DNA of 25,065 bases. Origin: Streptosporangiaceae bacterium (GTDB lineage Bacteria > Actinomycetota > Actinomycetes > Streptosporangiales > Streptosporangiaceae). The stretch spans positions 1 to 25,065 of the forward strand of contig JASHOI010000716.1 of the NCBI GenBank assembly GCA_030041195.1, written 5' to 3'. Below the pieces are notes generated by a model. That model had not been told where the DNA came from, made no database searches, and saw nothing but the letters and a program-made list of their open reading frames with translations. Position 1 is the first letter of the stretch. Each line of letters opens with the position of its first letter. Shown here one piece after another: positions 16,062 through 22,852 of the stretch. Position numbers and translations under genes: made by a program.

Positions 16062-18005
16062 TCAGGTGTTGAGCTTGGCGAGCTCGGCCTGCACCATCGC
16101 CTCGTGCTCCTGCTCGTCGCGGCGCGCGTCGCGCGGCCGCCAGCGACCCCGCAGCAGCGGGATGCTGAGCAGGAAGAAGATCATCCCGCCGAAGCACACC
16201 CACCACCAGGTCCGCCACTGGCCCGGGGCGTTGGCCGAGGCTGTCGACACCGCCGAGCCGTGCGCCTTCAGGTAAGCGATCGCCGACGGCGGGACCTTCG
16301 ACAGCGCGGTGAGCTGCGCCGAGTAGGGAGCGATCGCCGTCAGGTCTGCCGCATACGGCGTCACTTTCGCCAGCTGGGACGATACAGCGATCACGCCATC
16401 GATGGCCGCGCTGTTGGCGTCGATCGTGGTGAGGATCGCGGCGCCCTTCGTGCCGCCACCCGCCGCTGCCAAGGCCTTGGCTACCAGCGAGGACGGGATC
16501 TTGGCCGGGTCGGAGGAGTACGTGGCGAGCTGCGCGAACAGCGCCGGGTTGGCCTTGATCACCGCCAGCTCGGGCGCGAACTTCACCGCGTTGGCGAGCT
16601 GCGTGGCGTCCGTCTTCGCGATCGTCAGGACCGACGCCGGGATCTTCTGGGCGGTGGCCACGATGTTCGCGTGCGTGCTGGCGAAGGCGAGCTCGCTCTT
16701 GTACGTGGTCGCGTACGTGGCGACCGTGGTCCCGTAGTTCACCAGCGGGGTGACCGAGGTGATGATGATCGGGATGATCAGGTAGGAGACGAAGACCACG
16801 ATCCGGATGATCCAGCCCCAGATCGCCAGGCCGGTGGCGGTCAGCGCCGGGTTCCTGGCCTCGACGGTCTCGGTGAAGCTGGCCATCCACGGGACGTAGG
16901 CCACGCCGAGGCAGAACGACAGCGCGGCCAGGATGATCGCCATCGTGTAGTAGCTGGGATGGTGGCCGAACTGCAGCAGGTACACCACGGTCATGACGGC
17001 GGCGGCGACCCCGCCGACCACCATGAACGGCTTCCGGACCCGGAGCGCGTCGGAGACGATCCCGATCAGGATCACCGCCACGATGTTGAAGCCCCACTCC
17101 CAATTGCCCAGCCCGTTGGCTTGCTTGACCGTGAAGCCGAACACCGTGCCCATGTAGATCACCAGGAACGCCACGGCCGAGTAGTAGATCAGCAGGAAGA
17201 TCGAGATGGCCAGGGAGGACACCACCACGTCGACCTTGAGCAGCTGGCGGAACGGATGGTGCAGCATCGACTCGATGTTCAGGCCCTTGGCCCTGGCCTC
17301 GATCAGCGCGCGGTCGCGCATGGTCACCATCAGCTGGTCGCGCAGCCTCGGTGACAGCTCCCGCAGCCCGAACAGCGCGATCACGAACACGACGATGCCG
17401 GCGATGCCGCAGATGTGGTACTCGTGGGTCCAGAACCGCGTGTCGTTGACGATGGCCGGGACTGTGTTGGTCCCCACGACCGCGACGATCAGGCTGCCGA
17501 CCACCGGGCCGCTGGTCCAGAAGCCCATGGCCGCGCCCCGGCCGAGCTGCGGGGAGAAGTCGCGGATCAGCGCCGGCGTGGCCACCAGGCACATGCCCTC
17601 GACGAACCCGACGACGAACCCCTCGATGGTGAACTCCCACTTATTCGTCGCGGACGAAATGATGAAGGCGACGAAGATCCCGGTGAACAGCAGCCCGAAC
17701 ACCACCATGTTGGCGCGGCCGTACCGGTCGGCGAGCCCGGCGAACAGCGAGCCGAACGCGCCGATCAGGGCCCCGAACGCCAGGGTGATCACGAAGAATG
17801 TGAAGCTCATGTGCAGGTTGGCCAGGATCAGCGTGGAGACCGACCCGCCAACATACAGCTCGTAGTACAGCGTGATCGTGGCCAGCACCGTGAGCGCCAG
17901 GTACAGGATCCGCGGCCCGGTGTCCGGATAGCTGTCCAGTTGCCGGCGCCACAGAAATGACATGCCGCCCCGGCCGGTGGACACCTCTGCTGCAGTCGCG
18001 TTCAT
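16062..18005 (-). CDS. MFS transporter with large extracytoplasmic insert, putative oxalate/organic acid carrier
   Basis: Major facilitator of 647 residues, longer than the usual 400-450 for a 12-TM sugar/metabolite carrier. Motif A is FAGLADRYGRAN (about 88-99) after TM2. TM11 ends near residue 418 and TM12 spans about 598-617; between them lies a segment of about 180 residues rich in Ala, Thr, Ile and Val with repeating short helices, predicted outside the membrane. GGAGGAGG just before the ATG at 18005 fixes the start; longer upstream reading is not supported. It is divergent from a TetR gene across a palindromic operator and lies beside a putative oxalate oxidoreductase operon, suggesting oxalate or another small acid as substrate. 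The substrate is inference from context. Confidence 0.85.
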   Translation of the reverse strand: MNATAAEVSTGRGGMSFLWRRQLDSYPDTGPRILYLALTVLATITLYYELYVGGSVSTLILANLHMSFTFFVITLAFGALIGAFGSLFAGLADRYGRANMVVFGLLFTGIFVAFIISSATNKWEFTIEGFVVGFVEGMCLVATPALIRDFSPQLGRGAAMGFWTSGPVVGSLIVAVVGTNTVPAIVNDTRFWTHEYHICGIAGIVVFVIALFGLRELSPRLRDQLMVTMRDRALIEARAKGLNIESMLHHPFRQLLKVDVVVSSLAISIFLLIYYSAVAFLVIYMGTVFGFTVKQANGLGNWEWGFNIVAVILIGIVSDALRVRKPFMVVGGVAAAVMTVVYLLQFGHHPSYYTMAIILAALSFCLGVAYVPWMASFTETVEARNPALTATGLAIWGWIIRIVVFVSYLIIPIIITSVTPLVNYGTTVATYATTYKSELAFASTHANIVATAQKIPASVLTIAKTDATQLANAVKFAPELAVIKANPALFAQLATYSSDPAKIPSSLVAKALAAAGGGTKGAAILTTIDANSAAIDGVIAVSSQLAKVTPYAADLTAIAPYSAQLTALSKVPPSAIAYLKAHGSAVSTASANAPGQWRTWWWVCFGGMIFFLLSIPLLRGRWRPRDARRDEQEHEAMVQAELAKLNT

Positions 18006-18076
18006 GCGGTCCTCCTCCGCCCCGGTGCCTGGGGCGTCGAGAGGCGAACCCGCATCGACCCCCCACCGCACCTCAG

Positions 18077-18094
18077 AAGTACGATCACGTACTT
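18077..18094. promoter_or_regulatory. palindromic operator for the TetR regulator
   Basis: AAGTACG (18077-18083) and CGTACTT (18088-18094) are perfect inverted arms around a 4-base centre. The site lies 19 bases before the TetR start and 72 bases before the divergent MFS start, where a local TetR autoregulator would be expected to bind. A related site occurs at 18888-18902. Confidence 0.7.
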
Positions 18095-18113
18095 TTAAGG
18101 ATGTGGCTATCGT

Positions 18114-18815
18114 ATGGGTGTGTCCGCCGTGAGACAAGAGGGTGTTCTTGCCCGGACTCACGAAGGTGAGCCCGGTCTGCCCCGCGGCCGCAGCGGGCTG
18201 CCACTCACCGCGGTGCGCGGTGCCCAGCGGGAGCGCCTGCTGCGGGCGGTGATCGCAGCCGTCGGCAGGACCGGATTCCGCAACGTCACCGTCGCGGACA
18301 TCGTCCGCGGCGCCCGGGTCTCGCGGGCCGCGTTCTACGCACACTTTGCCGACAAGGAGGACTGCTTCCTCGCCGCCACCCGGCAGGGCGGCCTGCTGAT
18401 GGCCGACCGGGTCGTGACCGCCTCCCGGAAGCTGCCCGCCGGCGCGAGCCACGAGGCGACGCTGCGGGCCAGCATGCGGGCGTACCTCGGGTTCCTGGCC
18501 GAGGAACCGACGTTCGCCCGCGCCTTCTTCATCGAGATGCCCGCTGCCGGGCCGCGGGCGGCCCGGCAGTCCGAGGCCGCGCTGCACGGCTACGCCCGGA
18601 TGAACCGGGCCTGGCACGAGAAGGCCCGTCGCGACCACCCTGGCTGGCCCGCGGTCCCCTACCCCGCCTATTACGCGCTCGCGGGCGCCACCTCCGAACT
18701 CGTGCGCGCCGAGGTCCGCACCGGCACCAGCAGCGCGATCACCAGCCTTGAGGACACGCTGGTCGCGCTGCACCTCGTGATCCTGGCCGGCCGCCCGTGG
18801 TCGCAGCCCGCCTGA
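18114..18815 (+). CDS. TetR-family transcriptional regulator
   Basis: TetR regulator of 233 residues with a 35-residue unstructured N-terminal extension. The DNA-binding domain covers about residues 38-85: helices in RERLLRAVIAAVGRTGF, VTVADIVRGARVSRAAFYAHFADKEDCFL. The C-terminal ligand/dimer domain is not assignable to an effector class. ATG at 18114 follows a weak AAGGA; GTG at 18120 is an alternative. It is divergent from the MFS transporter and precedes the oxidoreductase operon in the same direction, so it is the likely local regulator of both; an 18-bp palindrome upstream of it supports this. Confidence 0.9.
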   Translation: MGVSAVRQEGVLARTHEGEPGLPRGRSGLPLTAVRGAQRERLLRAVIAAVGRTGFRNVTVADIVRGARVSRAAFYAHFADKEDCFLAATRQGGLLMADRVVTASRKLPAGASHEATLRASMRAYLGFLAEEPTFARAFFIEMPAAGPRAARQSEAALHGYARMNRAWHEKARRDHPGWPAVPYPAYYALAGATSELVRAEVRTGTSSAITSLEDTLVALHLVILAGRPWSQPA

Positions 18816-18844
18816 CCGCGTACCGGCCGCAACGGGCCTGACCG

Positions 18845-18859
18845 CGGCGGGCGCCGCCG
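18845..18859 (+). terminator. weak hairpin after the TetR gene
   Basis: CGGCGG/CCGCCG with a 3-base loop, followed by TTGGGTCTT, 30 bases after the TetR stop and just before the putative oxidoreductase promoter. A short stem; a moderate terminator candidate only. Confidence 0.35.
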
Positions 18860-18866
18860 TTGGGTC

Positions 18867-18902
18867 TTGACGGCAGCGCGCTACGCCGTACGATGTCCGT
18901 AT
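18867..18902 (+). promoter_or_regulatory. candidate promoter with overlapping TetR-like site for the oxidoreductase operon
   Basis: TTGACG (18867-18872) and TACGAT (18889-18894) are spaced by 16 bases, a good -35/-10 pair giving a leader of about 60 bases before the GTG at 18962. GTACG (18888-18892) and CGTA (18898-18901) form a site very like the palindrome at 18077-18094 but with one extra base in the centre; it overlaps the -10. This arrangement would allow repression by the neighbouring TetR protein. Confidence 0.45.
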
Positions 18903-18961
18903 CCTGCCGACGGTATACAATTCGTGCGCTCGCCCGGCGAGCCTACGTGAGGAGCGCAGCG

Positions 18962-19633
18962 GTGTACCACGAGCTCACCGTCTGGTCCCGCGGGATCATC
19001 ATGGACAAGGAAGCAAGGGACGTCTCCTCGTGTATCGCGGCCGCGGCGCGCACGGCCGGCTATCACACCGAGAACGTCAGCGACTACATCGATGACCCGG
19101 ACCGGACCAACTGCCTGGTGCGCAGGTACGCACGGTTCGGTGACCAGCCGATCCTCGACCGGTTCATCTACGAGAACCCGCATCCCGACTGGGTGGTGCT
19201 GATCGAGGAGACCATCATCAAGGCGGTCAACTTCCTGCGCGGCACGCCGGACGGCGAGGGCGTCCTCGTGGTCAACTCGGGTCGCGATCCGGAGTACCTG
19301 CTGAAGTTCCTGCCCGACCAGATGCGGGCCAGGCTCGCGAAGCTGGTCGTGGTCGACGGCGTGAGCCTGGCCGAGCAGCGCGGCGACAGCCCGTGGATGT
19401 TCGTCCGCAACGTGTCCGAGCTGGCCTTCGACCGGATGTCCACGGAAGGCGCCGTGGAGCGGCTGGCGATCGGCCTCGGCGTGGCCGCGCCGGTCATCGG
19501 CGCGCTGGTCGCGGCGACCGGAACGTTCGCGGTCGACGACGTCGCCGCGGTGGTGGCCGACCGCGACGCGATGTACCGGGGGGCCGAGCAGCACCGGGTG
19601 CTCGACCTCAGCCCGGCGCAGACCACCGGCTGA
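18962..19633 (+). CDS. 2-oxoacid:acceptor oxidoreductase gamma-domain subunit (putative oxalate oxidoreductase)
   Basis: Gamma subunit of a TPP/iron-sulfur 2-oxoacid oxidoreductase, 223 residues. Family features are PDWVVLIEETII (75-86), VLVVNSG (101-107), LAKLVVVDGVSLAEQ and GLGVAAPVIGALVAATG (171-187). The N-terminal glycine-rich motif GxGGQG of pyruvate and 2-oxoglutarate enzymes is missing; the equivalent stretch reads WSRGIIMDKEA (8-18). Since this domain contributes to CoA use in pyruvate enzymes, the change is consistent with a CoA-independent relative such as oxalate oxidoreductase. GAGGAG 7 bases upstream supports the GTG at 18962. It is the first gene of the operon, 25 bases before the flavoprotein gene. 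Confidence 0.82.
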   Translation: MYHELTVWSRGIIMDKEARDVSSCIAAAARTAGYHTENVSDYIDDPDRTNCLVRRYARFGDQPILDRFIYENPHPDWVVLIEETIIKAVNFLRGTPDGEGVLVVNSGRDPEYLLKFLPDQMRARLAKLVVVDGVSLAEQRGDSPWMFVRNVSELAFDRMSTEGAVERLAIGLGVAAPVIGALVAATGTFAVDDVAAVVADRDAMYRGAEQHRVLDLSPAQTTG

Positions 19634-19658
19634 TCAGCGGCCAGGAACAGGAGTCCCC

Positions 19659-21563
19659 ATGTCCGTGCGTGGCACCCACGTTCCCCCCCATCTCCGGCTG
19701 CCAATCGCCGGCGTGACCCCGCCGCCCACTGAAAAGGATGGCCAGCGGCTGTTCCCGACCGGCAACTTCCGCTTCTTCCGGCCCGTGTACCGGGACAAGA
19801 TGCCGCCGTGCAACAACGCCTGCCCGACCGGCGAGCAGATTCAGCGCTACCTCGACTTCGTCAAGCACGACCGGTTCCTCGACGGCTACCTCACGATCTG
19901 TGAGGACAACTTCATGCCGTCGGTCACCGGCCGGGTCTGTTACCACCCGTGCGAGACCGCGTGCAACCGGGCCGAACACGACGAGCCGATCGGCATCAGG
20001 AGCGTGGAGCGCTTCCTCGGTGACTTCGGCCTGCAGCTGGCGGACAACCCGCTGACCGGGCTCATGCCGCCGCTGAACGGCAAGACGGTGGCGATCGTGG
20101 GGTCCGGGCCGGGCGGCCTGGCGTGCGCGTATCACCTGCGCCGCCGTGGTTACGCCAGCGTGATCTTCGAGGCCATGGAGAAGCCGGGCGGGATGCTGCG
20201 CGGCGGCATACCGCACTGGCACCTGCCCGAGGAGATCCTCGACGCCGAGATCGCCAAGCTGCTCAGCCTCGGCGGCGTCGAGATCCGGTGCGGCATCCGG
20301 GCCGGGACGCCGGATCTCACCTGGGACGACCTGGCCCGGTACGACGCGGCGTTCCTCGCGCTCGGCCAGGACGTCGGCCGGCGCCTGGACGTGCCGGGCA
20401 GCCAGGCCCGCGGCGTCACCGGCGCCCTCGAGTTCCTGCGCGAGGCCGGCCTCGGCCGGCCGGTGCGGATCGGCAGGAAGGTGCTGGTGATCGGCGGCGG
20501 GAACACCGCGTCCGACGCGGCACGCAGCGCGATCAGGCTCGGCGGCGGCACCGCCACGATCGTCTCCCTGGAGTCCGCCAGCGAGCTGGCAATCGTGCCC
20601 GAGGACCTGGAACAGGCGGCCGACGAGGGCGTGGAGTTCAGCACCGGCACCGCGTGCACCGCGATCCTGGAGCAGGACGGGCACGTGACCGGCGCCGTGC
20701 TGCGGGCCGCCAGGCTGGCCAAAGACGACAGCGGTGCGGTGCGCCCCGAGATCGTCGACGGCTCCGAGTACCAGGTCGAGTGCGACGCCGTGCTGATCGC
20801 GATCGGCCAGGTGCAGCAGCTGGAGTGGCTCCCCGGGCACCTCAGCGACCGTGGGCTGATCACCGCCGATGAGCACGGCCGGGTCCACGGCAACGTGTTC
20901 GTCGGCGGCGACGTGCTGCGCGGGCCCTCGATGGTGGTGGACGCGCTCGGCGACGGCAAGCGCGCCGCGCGCGACATCGACCGGCTGCTGACCGCGCAGG
21001 AGCTCAGCCCGGAGCCGCCGGTGGAGATCATGCCGTACGAGCGGCTCAACACGGCGTACTTCTCCCGCGCACCGCGGATCCAGGCGCGGCTCGCCGACCC
21101 GGAGCAGCGCCGGCGCAGCCAGGTAGCCGAGGTCACCCTCGGCTACAGCCGGGCGCAGGCGGTGGCCGAGGCGGATCGCTGCATGAGCTGCGGCGTGTGC
21201 AACGGCTGCGACAACTGCTACATCGTCTGCCCGGACGTCAGCGTGCTGCGCGACACGCGGGAAAACGGCCACTACTCGATCCGCACCACGTACTGCAAGG
21301 GCTGCCTGGTCTGCGTCCAGGAGTGCCCGACCGGCTGCCTGGAGAAGGTGCCCGAGCTCGACTTCGACGAGCCGGAGGCGGTGACCAGGATGGAGACGGC
21401 GTTCGCGCCCTACGACGGCGCGCACGCCGAGCAGTCGGCGTTCACCAGGCAGCTGATCGAGGAGTCGATCGCCGAGTACGACGCGGAGCGCAAGGTGGCC
21501 GGCGCCCACGGCCACGGGCAGAAGACCACGCAGCCCAGCGGGAACCCCGGGGTGACGGCATGA
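19659..21563 (+). CDS. GltD-like NAD(P)H flavoprotein fused to two-[4Fe-4S] ferredoxin domain (delta-type subunit)
   Basis: Electron-transfer subunit of 634 residues. The N-terminal domain has glutamate-synthase-small-chain cluster cysteines (Cys51, 55, 94, 98, 102). FAD binding GSGPGG is at 148-153 and the NAD(P)H site GGGNTASD at 279-286; VFVGGDVLRGPSMVVDALGDGK (413-434) is the second FAD motif. Residues 508-560 hold two ferredoxin motifs: CNGCDNCYIVCP and CKGCLVCVQECP, with an extra CMSC before the first. Thus the small delta ferredoxin subunit of usual 2-oxoacid oxidoreductases is fused here to an NAD(P)-dehydrogenase module, implying NAD(P) as electron partner. AGGAG precedes the ATG; the stop overlaps the alpha start (ATGA). 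Confidence 0.88.
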   Translation: MSVRGTHVPPHLRLPIAGVTPPPTEKDGQRLFPTGNFRFFRPVYRDKMPPCNNACPTGEQIQRYLDFVKHDRFLDGYLTICEDNFMPSVTGRVCYHPCETACNRAEHDEPIGIRSVERFLGDFGLQLADNPLTGLMPPLNGKTVAIVGSGPGGLACAYHLRRRGYASVIFEAMEKPGGMLRGGIPHWHLPEEILDAEIAKLLSLGGVEIRCGIRAGTPDLTWDDLARYDAAFLALGQDVGRRLDVPGSQARGVTGALEFLREAGLGRPVRIGRKVLVIGGGNTASDAARSAIRLGGGTATIVSLESASELAIVPEDLEQAADEGVEFSTGTACTAILEQDGHVTGAVLRAARLAKDDSGAVRPEIVDGSEYQVECDAVLIAIGQVQQLEWLPGHLSDRGLITADEHGRVHGNVFVGGDVLRGPSMVVDALGDGKRAARDIDRLLTAQELSPEPPVEIMPYERLNTAYFSRAPRIQARLADPEQRRRSQVAEVTLGYSRAQAVAEADRCMSCGVCNGCDNCYIVCPDVSVLRDTRENGHYSIRTTYCKGCLVCVQECPTGCLEKVPELDFDEPEAVTRMETAFAPYDGAHAEQSAFTRQLIEESIAEYDAERKVAGAHGHGQKTTQPSGNPGVTA

Positions 21564-22843
21564 CCAGCGTGCACGTAGCAGGGAGCCAGCCTCAGGCCAG
21601 GCTGAGCCGGGCGATCAGGACCGCCGACGGCGAGCGGTTCCTGGCCGAGCTGGCCGGCCAGAAACTCCGGCTGAACGGCTGCGCGGCGGCTGCCTATGCC
21701 GCGCTCTACGCCAACGTCGACGTGATCACGGCCTACCCGATCCGGCCGTACACCGCGATCATGATGAACCTCTCGCAGTTCATCGCCGACGGGATCCTGG
21801 ACGCCGAGTACCTGCACGCCGACGGCGAGCACTCCCAGCTTTCGGCGGCGTTCGGGGCCGGCTCCTGCGGCGCACGCGCGTTCACGGGCTCTTCGGGCGT
21901 CGGTGTGACCTACGCGTACGAGATGTACTCGATCATCTCCGGCGCCCGGATCCCGATCCAGATGGCGATCGCCGACCGCACCCTCGACCCGCCGGGAGAC
22001 TTCGGCTCGGAGCACACCGACGCGCTGTGCACCAGGGACATGGGCTGGCTGCTCGGCTGGGCCGCCACTCCCCAGGAAGTGTTCGACAAGTGCCTGATCG
22101 CGTACGCGACCGGCGAGGATCCGCGGGTGCTGCTGCCGCAGATGGTCGTGCAGGACGGCTACTTCGTCTCGCACATCGCCGGCGAGGTTCACCTGCCGCC
22201 GGCCGCGGACGTGGACGCCTACCTGCCGCCCTACCAGCTGCCGTTCGCGCTCGACCCGCGGCGCCCGGTCTCGCACGGCCCGCAGATCCACCCGGAGCAG
22301 GGGCCGCCGCTGCAGCTCGAGCGGGCCCGCGCGATGGAGGACGCGATCCCGGTCATCCGGCAGAAGACCGACGAGTTCGCGGCGGCGTTCGGGCGGCGAT
22401 ACCCGCACTTCGTCGAGGAGTACCTGCTCGACGACGCTGAGATCGCGCTGGTGGTCTCCGGCGGCCACGCGGTCACCTGCCGCGCGGCGATCCGGCGGCT
22501 GCGCGAGCAGGGCATCAAGATCGGCATGGCCCGGCTGCTCTGGATCCGGCCGTTCCCCAGCGACGACCTGCGGGCCGCGCTGCGCGGGGTCAAGGCCGTC
22601 GGCGTGGTCGAGACGAACCTGGGGCTCGGCGGGGCGAGCTACGGCGGGATCCTCTCGCTGGATGTCACGACCGCGCTCTACCAGGCCGACTACGAGCGCC
22701 CGCTGGTCACCTCGTTCATGGCGGGCCTGGGCGGCGAGACCGTGCCGGTGGCCGAGTTCGACTGGATGGCGGGCAAACTCGGCGAGGCGGTGGCCAGCGG
22801 CCGGGTGCAGAAGGCAACCCACTGGGTCGGGTTCGAGGAGTAG
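21560..22843 (+). CDS. 2-oxoacid oxidoreductase alpha subunit, oxalate oxidoreductase type
   Basis: Alpha subunit of 427 residues (pyrimidine-binding and transketolase-C-like domains). The substrate loop reads YPIRP (59-63), whereas pyruvate enzymes have YPITP; Arg62 replaces the threonine. Further residues are EGE/SEH-type HADGEHSQLSAAFGA (86-100), Arg140, Asp143, Asp147 and Phe148 in ADRTLDPPGDFGSEH. The spacing of Arg62, Arg140, Asp143 and Asp147-Phe148 equals that of Arg31, Arg109, Asp112 and Asp116-Phe117 in Moorella oxalate oxidoreductase as I recall it, including the mobile switch loop. The reaction predicted is oxalate to 2 CO2 plus two electrons, without CoA. ATG at 21560 overlaps the previous stop; beta follows after 9 bases. 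About 30 residues at the N-terminus are extra. Confidence 0.85.
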   Translation: MTSVHVAGSQPQARLSRAIRTADGERFLAELAGQKLRLNGCAAAAYAALYANVDVITAYPIRPYTAIMMNLSQFIADGILDAEYLHADGEHSQLSAAFGAGSCGARAFTGSSGVGVTYAYEMYSIISGARIPIQMAIADRTLDPPGDFGSEHTDALCTRDMGWLLGWAATPQEVFDKCLIAYATGEDPRVLLPQMVVQDGYFVSHIAGEVHLPPAADVDAYLPPYQLPFALDPRRPVSHGPQIHPEQGPPLQLERARAMEDAIPVIRQKTDEFAAAFGRRYPHFVEEYLLDDAEIALVVSGGHAVTCRAAIRRLREQGIKIGMARLLWIRPFPSDDLRAALRGVKAVGVVETNLGLGGASYGGILSLDVTTALYQADYERPLVTSFMAGLGGETVPVAEFDWMAGKLGEAVASGRVQKATHWVGFEE

Positions 22844-22852
22844 GAGCTTCCG

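Noticed and set aside
15517..17640. Second long minus-strand frame (707 codons) over the MFS transporter
   Set aside because: It is a shifted frame of the transporter gene and runs through the terminator and YdeI gene; no domain is visible.
18810..18846. 11-bp direct repeat GCCTGACCGCG after the TetR gene
   Set aside because: Two short copies in GC-rich DNA, one overlapping coding sequence; probably chance.
18006..18920. N-terminal extension of the MFS transporter to 952 residues
   Set aside because: The extension reads antisense through the TetR gene and operator; an excellent ribosome site and start lie at 18005.
19608..21515. Long open frame on the minus strand (635 codons)
   Set aside because: It lies antisense to the flavoprotein gene, which has clear motifs; its product is Arg/Ala/Asp-His-rich shadow sequence without domains.
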